Shown here in pieces: positions 18,101-30,100 of a stretch of DNA of 36,242 nt (positions are counted from its first letter, which is position 1; each line of letters begins with the position of its first letter). The position numbers and the translations under genes are program-made. This DNA is from Echinococcus granulosus. Taxonomy: Eukaryota; Platyhelminthes; Cestoda; Cyclophyllidea; Taeniidae. The stretch is from positions 50,663 to 86,904 of the forward strand of contig NW_020170539.1 of NCBI RefSeq assembly GCF_000524195.1, read 5' to 3'. Under the pieces are notes generated by a model, which did no database searches, was not told the DNA's origin, and was given only the letters and a program-made list of their open reading frames with translations.

Positions 18101-21100
18101 GACTTTGAGCACGTGCTTGAAGCAGTGGTCGAGAGGTCAAAGGTCCCCCTGCAGGCTGAAACGTTGATTTTTGGGAGGATGTGTTGTGGATATTATATGA
18201 CTAACAAAGAAGCTGATAGCTGGTTCTGTCAGCTGCTAAATGGCAACAATTTTGATACTCCCAAAGTGCATCATTCTTGACACTCTTCTTCATTTCGATG
18301 ACTGAATACTGGGGGAAAAATAGTCCAGGTGGAAGGTGCCAGATATGAACATCTGAGCGTCCAAAGCTCCACACTGCAATGATTCAGGGAGAGCAGAATG
18401 GAGCTAGAAGAAATCAGTTTTCAATAGTTCACCACAGCATTGCGATGAAAGGGAGATTGATTTGACATCCGTGTTTCGACGCCTTGCAAAGACAAGGGCT
18501 AAACGGGGGACTTGCAAGGGGACACATCATGGTGTAACTGAGAAGGGCAATGCCACTGATGAACAGCGTCCTGCCAACAAGCAAGCAATGTCTTGCCCAC
18601 GTTTGAATCGGCCGCCTCTATGGCTTAAGATGCATAACTAAAACGAGTCTCTGGAGTATCGGTGCGATGTAGGATTGGAGGCACTTCATGGATCTGATCT
18701 TAGAAATGAATCTTTATTTCTCTAATACAGCAAAATGTTAATACGAACTTCTTTGCTTCCACAATTTTAAGCCAGGACAAGTTGGCTGAGGAATGACTTA
18801 AGAGACAAAAAACCTTTCCATGAGGAAATCTTTTTGCAAATCAGTCATGGAGATCGCCAAATTTTGTGGCTGACTTTTTCAATATTTCGCCCAATTTTAG
18901 TCGTGACAAAAGGAGGGAATTGCAAAAAGCCTTCAGTTAGAAAATGAATACCTTGTGCCTTCTTTAAATTCATCAGTTTTAAATCGCGAATGGGTAGATT
19001 TGTGGTGGAAAAACAAATTTCTTAAAGATGCTTAAATCAGATCAAAGTGGGTCAGCGTCCATCGATGCAAATCAAATCCTTCTTCTAAGAGAAAAAAAGT
19101 GGGGGAAATTTAATTCAAAAAGGTATTCTTAAAGTGGTTCCTAATGAATAAAAGCCGGTGGGGCCACTACGCGGCAATTTGATAGTTTGTTTAACCATCT
19201 GGACGCTTGTTCCTCCACAGGCTTTCGGCGAAATGGCCCTCCGGAAATGCTAGTAGCCTTCCATTCCTTCTCTACGACAGTAAATTGTATGTTCTTGTAT
19301 ACCAGCCTGGCCTATTACGACCTTAAGAGGGACTTGTTGCATTACAATTCACCGAGACAAATTCTCCACTTTGAAAGCCGGCGTTGCCAGAAATCTTAAA
19401 GACGGTTGTCTTCCCTTTACAGATAAGAGGAAATTGATGTTTCCTTATGAAGGAGCACTAACACCTCTTTTGCATTGACATGTTTTAACCATGAGTGTTT
19501 ACAAAATGAGATGCCACCAATGCCCTCAGTGCTGTGTAGCGGTATGCTACTTGTTTCAAGGGGCATTTGCCTACGCGGGCCCTTCAGTCTCGGTAAAAAT
19601 ATGCGCCAATCATGGCGGCTTGGCTCTCTGGCACGCCTTTTTAGACGCTGACAGGAGCCCAATCTTCTGCCATTAACCTACCTTATTAGGGCTCTAAGGA
19701 AAAATTCGTGACGCCACAAGTGCTTTGTCACCGTTCATGCCCTCCAAGCGCTCTCAGCGAAGGTGGATACATATTGTGATGGTCACTTTATTTGCTTTGC
19801 CCAGTGAAAAACCCACTCAGAGGAAGTGCTGCTTCCTCTACTTTCCTTAAAAGTATTCAAATAAGTCGCACAGTTACGAATAGTTGCCTTTTGTTATTTA
19901 CAAAAGCAGAACATACTGTCTACTAATGCATAGAAGGCCTGAAAGGCTACTAGCATGATCGGAAGGCCGTACCACCGAAAGCGGAAGTTCAATCCCCGCA
20001 GTCTAAAGTGCCTGGGCAAGTAAACATCCAGTTAAGCAAAACATCAAGTCACTGTATTAATGTGTCAAAGTCGTCAAAAGCCTTCAAAGTTGAAGCATGT
20101 CAGTAAAAATATGACAATGGAGTGCCAAAATAACACAAATAAATTCGGCTTTTGGGGTGATTTTAGGTACGTAAACACTGCAAAGTGTACTGGATCCCGT
20201 CAGTATGCATTAAGAGCTACTTAGCTATTAAATGAAGCCACCTAGTCTCCCAGTTCTTTAGTAGACCAATGAGAAATACCTCGACCTCTGAACTTGCAGA
20301 CCCCCTAACAGCTTCAAAGTGGACCTTGGTGACGAACTGCTCCTGCTGTACCGTAGTTCAGGTCACACCTGGGAAAGTGTGCAAAAAACGACAAAGAAGG
20401 GAAACATCCGTTCAATTTGTGAACTGCCAATGCAATAAACTTAAAACTCATGGGGAAAATTCTCAGGCATTGATGCCTGCTAGTGTTTTGAACGATGAAA
20501 GGTGGGTCATTAAAATCAGAAAATTGCTCCAAGAAGCCACTCACTACCGTGTAGTTCACTAAACGGCATATTTTTGCTCTTTTTTGGCAACTGTCTGGCT
20601 GAATTCCTGCTATCAGTGCCATCGCTGGTGGTGAATAATCTTTGAAGGTCAAACATGACAGAATTCTCTAACAAAATGGCAAACTTTGTAAAGTCTCCCT
20701 GCTAAAACGGGAAAGCATTGTTTGATCGCCTATCCTACCTCGCCTGGATATTATTGTGGTGGCTGAGCGAGATAAGTAACTGATAGCGCTCACCAACATT
20801 TACACTCAACTGACAAGTAAATGACAAGTTTTAACTCTAATAATTCACTTCCGGAGACTTTCTGTCTTCATCGAATCAGATTGTATCCTGACGGCACGAA
20901 GCTCCCTCCCCTCCACCCATTCCTCTAATTCCAAAGCCCTTTTTACGTCATTTGTGTTATGAAGGGCTTATAAATTCCTGGAGAGCATCAATAAAGAGTA
21001 AAAGACCAAACACCACCCAAGTTCAGGAGACTCACCCTAAAATTTGGTCTCTGTATAGTTCTTGCTGCCGGGACGGGTTTAGGCTGGTAGGTAGGGTTGG

Positions 21101-24100
21101 CTGTGGAGGTGCGTTTCGGTGGCTGCGGAGCATCCAAATCCAATCGCAACACGCCAACCATACCCGGCCAGTCAGTTACTCGGCCTCGATTCGCTGGTTT
21201 GGCCAGTGCTCTCAACCACTTAAACTGAAGAAATGGAAAATCTGAATGCTTCACTCTGGGTGGTAAATAGCACATTTCACCAAAGAGGTGTCTGACTGGT
21301 TTGCGCTATTATACACCTCAAGTCTTTCCATTCTTCCGTGTTTTGACCTTCGCATAGTTTGATGGTGGCAACCCTCTCACCTACTAAGAGGAGCTCATCC
21401 AGGCTAGTGTGTCCTTTTTTCCACCCTGAACCATCCGCCACAAGGACCTCAGAGGGAATTAGACCACAGAAGTTTCTACACTGACTGTTAATCTTTTATG
21501 TGGTGGATACTACTCGTGTCACAATTACAGGAGCACATAAGACGAGCAGGTGGGTCTGATTGGTCTTGTACTTTTAATGACAAGAGGATTACTTAAAAAG
21601 TGAAACTAGGCCTTCACTAAGAGAGACCGACCACGTGATGTCATCACATGTCAAATTCTAAATCTGGAGGCTACAGATTAAAGGTGCATAGCCTACCTCG
21701 AGATGCTTGCCATGTGAATTGGTGAGAACGCGTTCTGTAACAGCTCGAAGAATATTTCTATCTAAAAGCCAGTTAAAAATGTTTCCTTGAGCAAAATTTG
21801 AAATAATAAAACAATGGTACGAGAAAAACCTTTACTCCTGCGAAAAAAAAACAATATATATATATATATATATAATGCCTAAACGATCATGATTAGTGAT
21901 AGACAAACTACTTACAATACCCAGTTTAGTACTCAGTAGTATGATATCCGGTGTTGTAATCAAAGTGAATGTTGGTTGACTACTCACATTAGATTTCGCA
22001 CTGTTCCACCCGCACCAGAAGGACACTTCGAGGGAGATAAAATCTTGGCCATTTGGCACAAGGGGATGCCAACTAATACAAAAGTGGGACACCTGCGCAG
22101 AGGCATTAAAGTGAATTCTAAATCCACGGTTTCTGTCCCCTTTACAGCGATCTCTTATTAAGCGCGGTTCTAACGTCGAGCACTCCTAACTTTTTCACGG
22201 AAATCCGCTTGAGGCAGATGCTGTTTTACCTTGGCTAAAAATGCCTAGTGAATATGGAGAAGATTGGGGCCAAAACTGGAGATAACAGGCCTTTTCTTTA
22301 AAGGATTCGAATGCTGAAGGCGAAGTCCCCTTTAGAAAATATCTTACATTAATGGTGGGTACTAGTCTAGAGGTATCTTCAGGTCACACTCCGAAAAAGA
22401 AATTGGCACATTACACATATGTGAGGGTGGTAATTACTGGGCATTTAAGTGGCACCATCAAACGCACCCATTTTTTTATTCCGCCTCAAGTCGACAATGC
22501 CCAGTGTCCGGTTGCCCGCCATCTCGCCAGTGCCCTTTAACCCCTTGACGGGCGCCTTGAGGAGGTTTAACCACGCTTGACCTGCGGGGTCAGCAAGGCC
22601 GCAGTTTTGCAGGTCAATGGCTTTGACCCACCTATCGTCTCGCAGCACCTCGCACAGCAACTTGGAGCCGTTATTGCCTATGTGAGGGTTGTCATTCAAG
22701 GTTAGTCGGCGGATGCCACCCATCGTGTCCATATTGGGGGTCTGGTAGCGCAGAGAGTCTTTCCACATCTCGCCCTGACGTTGTAGGGCATGCACCTGAA
22801 AGAGAAGAATCACAAGCTCTAATGGATTAGGTAAAGTTAGAGGGAGTGCCAGACAGCAATTCCATATCTAATCAAATCGCAGGATTACTAGCCACAGCTG
22901 ATCCCATTCTTATCACAATCGCCTCGTCACATATGTGTGACGTAGGTTACAGGAGAAAAATGTAGCATATGGAGGACTGTGGTGAGTAAAATTTCGTGCC
23001 GAACTTGGCGGAGAACGTATCAGGAGGAATGATGGCCTTTTAGTACAAAGGCAGCAGATGGGTCAATGAACCAAATGTTCTGCTTAAAGTGGGAGAATAT
23101 TTCATAAACCATAATCCCTACATGAAATCTTAGAAAATGGATCATACAATTGTAAAATAATTTGAACGTTTTGCCATTTTAAATGGTTGAAGAAGAAAAA
23201 ACTTCTTTAGGATCCATAAAGCAAGAGACAGTGATTATGTTCTCTGCAGTAGAGGATTAAGCAGAGGTACTTTTCGCCTCATCTCAATTTCGGTTTTTAC
23301 CTTTTAATCATTTTGTTTTCTCCTCCTATATTCTACTAAAAAGTTTTTCTGCGTTTGTACCACCTTGTTAGATGGAACATGAAGAGATGGAACAGTTAAG
23401 TGGCCTTTTCCTGGCCTAACGCATTCATAGCATAAAATAACTAATCAAGATTGCAAAAAAGGCCAGAATTTTGCAAAAACTTGAAGAATTATACACCTGC
23501 CTAAGTGATGCCACTTTTCAGAATGTTTTTGTCAAAAAATATACTTCAGAATTTAGTGAATCAATCGATCACCTACTGATGGAAAAAAAATAGTAGTATA
23601 TTTCGAAAGTGACTCTTCCGATGTGTTAGCCGTAAATTTGTGCAAATACAGCTAAAAAGGAGAAAATAAAATCGACAAACAAACGGAATGGATTTTGGGT
23701 GTTCCATAACCTCACCTTTTAACTCACACGAAAGGAAAGCAGACTCTAAAATTTATTGCACGACCGGTTAATTGTTTGTTTTGAAGGAAAAATTGTGTCC
23801 ACACTGAGGTTGCCGCATTGGCCGAGTACATGCCCACTTTTCGGTTATTGTTACGCAAATCAAATACAACTGCAACCACTCAGCAGAAAATGGACAGGAA
23901 TGCTGGGAGGGAGGGGGGGGGGAAGAGGACAAATGGAGCAGTCATGTTTATATCCCCAAAAATAAAAAGGTTGGTGATAAATTGATTTGAGCCATCTAAA
24001 CCACCAATCACCGGCGCCTGAGTGGGCGTATTATTGTACCTCCTGAAGGTAGCCAGTGGAATGAGTAAGCGATGGTATTTGCTGCGGAAATGGAGTTAAT

Positions 24101-27100
24101 GAACCACAAAAATTGTCAGGTCGTGTGATCATTTCGTTCCTTACACTCTCTTCCGTCTTACTCCCCTCCTCGGGCCACCTTTTTTGTCAGTGGAATGCCC
24201 TTAGCCCAAGTCAGAAGAGGCGCTGGCGAAAGGCGGGTTAGAAAAACCTCCAAGGTCCGGATTTAGCACCGTCAACTTTGTAAGAAATGCAATTCCCCTA
24301 ATGCCTGACGTTTCTAATTTATAAAAGGGATTTCTTAGACAATTTTTCTTTTAGCAACCTTAAATGCAAAAAAGGGAGGGAAAATTCTTCATTTAGTCTA
24401 ATATTACAGATGGCTAGGAGGCAGACGACTTGGTCATTGTGGCCAGCCCTTCAGTGGGGTAATTCAAAGTGACATCGCATTTCTGATTTGGCGGCAAAGC
24501 AAAGAGAAATCTTATTATATAAAATTATTTTGAATTATTTTATTTGCAGAAAACCAAAACGATTGGTTAAAACAATGATTAGGGATCCTCCAATGTCCTC
24601 ACCCCAACGTAGAAGTGATTTCTTGAAAGAAAAGTCCATTTTAGCATTTTTTAGGAGGGCAATTCAAAACCACTTTTGTATTCACTTACGACAGGAAGGA
24701 AGCCAACAAAATGGGGTCGAATTGGATCTCAGAGGCACTCCTTTATTTTTGGAAGGAAATCTGATTTCACCAGAGACCAGTTTATCGCATTCACCTGCCT
24801 TTTGGGTACTACTGCGACCGAGTCGACATCTTTTTAGACAGGAGGGTGGGGTGTCTATGCCATCCTCGTGTACATTGTGGGAGACGACAAAAAGAAGGAA
24901 GAAAGGAGGGGAGGGTGGGGGAGGGAAAATTAATTAGCAAATTAACCCTTCATTTACCAACTCCACTTGTATTTATCCACCAATTTGCTTTTTGTCAGGA
25001 TAAAAACTTGACAAAGATTGTAAACATTTGGCACTTTAAATTGTAGGGAATTATTCGAGATCTTTAGTCACTGGAGATTCCGTAACTGGTGCGGTAGTCC
25101 ACCAGTTCTTTAATACGTCAAGCCTTTAGGGAATGCCTAGAAGCTCTCTACTGGTAGTAAATATTCGCAAAACTCGTCACAGGGAGGAACAGCTCGGATC
25201 CTCTTGACTGAACGCCACCTAGTTCAAACCCATGGACGTTGGTAAGATGGATCAACGCCACTTTTACCACGTTGAGAGACCACTTATGCTGCCTAGTGGA
25301 GAGCTTCGATGTAGCCAAGAATCGTCAAATGTGGTCTCGGGAATCTCTGAGAAGAACAGGATCACTTAGCAGGAAGACATCGAGCATCGGAAGTCATTAG
25401 ACCACTCAAGCAACCAAATTTGGTGGTTTCAAAACCAATTGTTTAGACTTACTCACGCTTACTCACCTGTGATAGCAACTCCTCGGACAAATTCAGTCTC
25501 CGTGGATGGTAGAAGAGCATTCTAGCCGTGTTTGCAGCCTTTCAGGTACCCTAGAAGGCTCGAGACACTGCGGAGGTGACACACACACACATGAATGGTC
25601 CCCAAAAGTCAGTCAATAAGACAAGACTGACCTTTTCTCCTCTCGATGCAGTTTTACACCTACCTTTGCATCGGATCGGTCAAAATTACAAAGCGCTGTC
25701 CGGACAGCCAGTTTACCCGTTGATTGATACATCATGTGACGGTCCAAGACACTGTCCTTAACTACTCTCCTTCCTTCTTTCATTTTCATTTTTTTATAGT
25801 GCCCAAATCAGTTTCGTAAAACAAAAATGCCTCTGCATTCTTTACAAAAATTAAAGGCCAAGTTTTTTATCTTAAAAGAGCAACTAAATGGCGGAAAAAA
25901 TTACAGCACATGCTGTTTCATTGAACTAGGGTCAAAACGGTTTTCGGCAGTTTGTTTAGTTAAAGACTTCCTTGAAACAATGGCACATACTTTTCCCTTC
26001 GGTTTCGTAAAAGGCAAAAGTATAAAAAAAAGGAAAATAAAGTGTTACAGAGTAATGAAAAAACATCTATTTGTGGTGGTGAAATGCGAAGCCTTGGTTA
26101 AGGATGCTTAAGAATAAGTTATTTTACCGAATAAATGATAAAAAAAGAAAGTAGAAATTAGCCGCTCTCCTCCGTCAGATTGGCATCAGTAAAAGATGTT
26201 AGCTGTTTCCGAAATTTGGCTGTCCTTTGATCGGCGTCCCGCAGAATACGGAGAAAAAAAGACTTCATTAGAGTGGAAGTACTACACTACTTTCCTGTCC
26301 CCTCCAGCGTCAAGATTCCTTGAAAAGGACGGCGAGGGCAAGCGCACACCGTGGCGTCTTGGTGTGCAGGGAGAGGATCAAAAATTGGGGCGCTGTTTTT
26401 TGTCCCGCCTTTTTGTCTCCTCAAAATCACTTTAATTTGTTTCGGTCAAGTAGGATTGGTATGTTACTTATGAGATGACCAAATTGTATTGGTGAGACTG
26501 GAATAATGTTTGTCTATTGACTTGCAAAAGATTTTTCCAAAACCACTGATAGTAGAGAAGGCGTAGAGGCTGCGTAGGCTGTACATTAAGACAATTTGAT
26601 TCCTTCACCGTATCTGAACTGGCCGTCTTTTAATAACCCTCTGTCCCACCTTGGTTATAACTACTTATTCATGTACCTAAAACTGTGAAACATTAAAGCA
26701 AAGACATCTTTTAGGTCTGCACCCCGATCTTACATTTTCCGTGAGGATTTTTTTTTCGGGTTGCCATTAAATGCTACTTTAAGTAATCTATGAATGTAGT
26801 GGATCAATTTGAGACGAATTGTAATGCTGAAGCATTTTGGACGTGGTCAAACAAGTGCAAGACATCTTAAAATACTTATTCCACTCCATATATTACCAGT
26901 TTTCTTTTTAATTGAAGATGGTAATATTTAATTGCGTATTTGAGGCAATCCACGAGGGTAAATTACCCGACCCTAATCGCGATAACCCAACCCGAATGCT
27001 GATTGGTGCATCAGGCGTTAGCCAATCAAATTTTGGCACAGAACTGTAATATACCAATCTCCCTACGTGAGCGCACTAAAATCGCAAATAAGGACACCTG

Positions 27101-30100
27101 AAAATGAGTGAGCCTTTCTCTCCCACTTTTTGTTCATGCTTTTTCCCTTAAATTGTTATATGCACTTTTTGATCGTCTTTTGTCATGTCAATTGCTGACG
27201 TCTGACATTGACAGGAGAGAGAGAAACCTAAGGCGCTTTACTGGCTCCATTTGTGACACAGCAATTGATGAAACTCTCAGGCGTAACATGACAGTGAAAT
27301 TCGGACAGATTAAGTGATTCATTTAAAATATTTGTGGCTCTGCAGGCAAATGACTTCTTTTAAAGCCCACTTGTCAATTATTTTCGTCAATTGAATACAA
27401 TCAGTTTAATGCCTTCACCAACTGTGTTGCTCGGATTTTTTGGCTTAACCGCACCGTTGTAAATGTTGAACAAGCGCTTGCTATCAACTCATGACGACCA
27501 GCCCCACCAAGTCGTTCACCCGACAGATTGAAGGAGGGGCAAGGCAATGAATCCGAGTGACGACGACCCTAATTTACAAATAACTTCATTTTTTGAGGGG
27601 TGGGAGGATTTTTAAATCTATCTTACAAAAAAACTAATAACAACTGATATCATGTCAAAGGTATAAGTCATGTGGACTACTACTCCCTTATGCACGACTA
27701 AGACGCTGGCAGCGGGCCCAAGAACTGGGACCGAAACCCAGGGTGGATTTGCGTGTAAAAATGGCAAACGCAGTCAACTGGATCTCAGAAAAAAAATTCA
27801 AAAAAAAAACACCAGGAAAGGTAGTTTTTAATTGCAGCTTTCAGAAAAAAAGGACCTTTCCATTCACTAGTCTTTATTCATGGGAGATGGTAATGATAGC
27901 ACGTCATTCCACCGATTTATCGCTCCTGTTTACTGGTCAAAATGATTAATTTCCTCTCGCCCTGGCTATCTTATCCCCAAACTTTAAACGTTGACCATAA
28001 AAAGGGCCTTTGATAATTCCCCCATTGACAAATCTGTCAAAACTTATTCGCTCAGAAAAAAATTTTTGGAGTTAAAATGTGGCGGCATATTTTGAGGTAC
28101 TTTGTTACCAAAGTGGGGAATGCAAGTGTGCCCCCCCCTCGGTTTTATTACTTATTAGAAGGCTATCCAATGCCCCTGATTCTTCGCCTCCCTTTCACCC
28201 TCTCAACCTCGCCTCATGAATTAGTTAGGGGACAGCGGAACACAAGTTAATTAGGAAATTCCAGACAGAAAACTCATAAAACTTCGTTCCCACTTTCCTT
28301 ACTTTAACATTTACTTGACAAAAGTGTAACTATAAAGATGCCTGGGCTACGAGCTACACACTTTTTATTCCCTTCTTGCCCTTTTTACCTTGTGGCGTGT
28401 GTGTGTGTATGTGGCAGTGGTGGCGGTGGTGGGCGACACAACAGTGACGCTTTTTGGCATGACAAAAAGGTAAACAAATCAGCCTTTTACAAAAAATACA
28501 TCAATATCACCCTTATAAGTGCCAAAATAAAATTAGCAACTCATTAGGAATTCGTTCACCTCAAAGTTCAAGTTTATAAAGGGCAAAATGGAAATAAGGA
28601 ATTTCCTTGGGGAAAAAGGCTGCTTTACCTCCTTTTAATAGGGCAAAATTAAGTTGAACTCAATATCTGACAATGAAGTGGTTATTTATTTGTCAAAAGC
28701 CACCTCCAATTAGGCTATTTCTACCTCATTAGCTAGAGGCTGAGGAATGCCTGCCTCCAGCCTCCCACCCCCACCCGCCTTCCCCCCTTGTTACTGCCAT
28801 GCCAAAGTGTCAAGTCTCTCCTGATAACCCAAGACGAGTCAATTTTTGAGATTTTCGTTTTTCCTAGAAAATAATAAATTTGTGCATTTTTTTGAAGTTA
28901 ACAATATTTCCATGATTTAGCAGTTTGTCTATTTGGCATCTGTCAATGTCATAATATACGTGATTCCCAAAATCCTTTTTTTGAACAATAACAATTCAGT
29001 AAAGGATTTGACTAAAAGCGAGAACTTCGCTTAAATGAGCCACCTAATTTTAAAGGCAACCCTGAGTATTTACCCCCAGTCGTCCCACTCAATCCCGCCT
29101 GAACTCCCCACCCCCTCTCCTCTACCTCTGACATGTGACGCCTGTCATGTGACTCCTCTAGTCTGGTAATACAGGCGCCCCTGTGGCTTAGCCATAAAAC
29201 CCTATCAATCGTACGGTGAGGGGTGCCTGTAAAATTCATGCATGAATTGCATCGAAGGCGATGTAACAGGAGCAGGTGCCCAAATTCAGCCAGTGGAGTT
29301 GAATTGCCTTCTCAAAGAGGGTAAAAATGGTTTTTCTCCAGACAATCAACTAATGAATTCTCCCCCAGAAAGTAAATGTCTCAATTTTTGTAACGAAATT
29401 TTTTGTGCTTTAGACGACTCCACCAATCAAAACATCAGCCTACTACGCGGAAAAATCATCTACCAGCACGAGGGCCGACCAGTACTGCCCCCAGAGAGCG
29501 CTGATGAGGTGTCGCATTCGAATGAGGGACCCTTTTTGGCGGTTATTGCCATTGGAAGCCTGTTTCTTCTCCTCACTATCACCACACTCGCCGTCAGTCT
29601 TGCCTTTTTGCGTCAACACGCTCGCAATGAGCGTCGCCTTCGGTGCAGTGGCAATGCTCGTGGCGGAGGCGTCGGAGGCAACGGTGAAACCAATGAGGTT
29701 GATGTTTTTATCAATCCCAGAAGTGAATGGCGCTGCAGTCTGGAATCGGACAGTTTTGAGGACATCTCAGACATTTCTATGGAGGTGGAGGTGGAGGAGG
29801 AGGAGGAGGGGCAGGAGGCTCAGGAAGAAGGAGGAGCAGGCAGGGAGGTGGGAGAACCCACATTTGCGTGGGTCTACGCAAATCCTCGCCTATGTCCAAG
29901 GCATTCACGAGCTGCTGTGATCCAGGGCTCGAGGCTCAAGACGTCTTCAATTGTGCACGATGTTTAGTGCTCCTGTTTACCCGATTTTATAATTAAACAA
30001 TTTTATCAAAACAAACCTTCTTCTGCATTCCTAAGTGGACACTCGGATCTTACCAAATGGTGGAAACGCTTTCCCCCCTTCCCATTCTAAATTTGCCATC

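Larger units (their letters stand above)
22796..29128 (-). other. CEP78: CEP78 intron 5, 3' part (non-coding, motif-rich)
   Basis: More than 6 kb with no supported gene. Open frames at 24488-24937, 25827-26111 and 26196-26435 are compositionally random, and no splice-phase partners were found. Two G-rich tracts lie at 23905-23922 and 24908-24925, with a perfect 8-base stem-loop at 25084-25107. Between about 27180 and 28960 TGACA/TGTCA and TTAATTA cores recur. Confidence 0.55.

Noticed and set aside
20269..20652. Overlapping open frames on both strands in CEP78 intron 8
   Set aside because: Both are about 100 codons, mutually antisense and without recognisable features or phase fit with CEP78.
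24488..24937. 149-codon plus-strand open frame
   Set aside because: Low-complexity end, no domain, no homology seen and no splice or poly(A) context; the composition matches the surrounding intron.
29171..29230. Considered as a tRNA gene because of an acceptor-like stem
   Set aside because: The enclosed sequence is about 20 bases too short and lacks anticodon and T arms.
29502..29512. CTGATGAG resembling a hammerhead ribozyme core
   Set aside because: No GAAA core or flanking stems follow, and the site lies within the coding frame.
29504..29920. Second plus-strand frame of 138 codons within the nested gene
   Set aside because: It is the +1 shadow of the membrane-protein frame; its Arg/Trp runs are out-of-frame GGA/GAG repeats.
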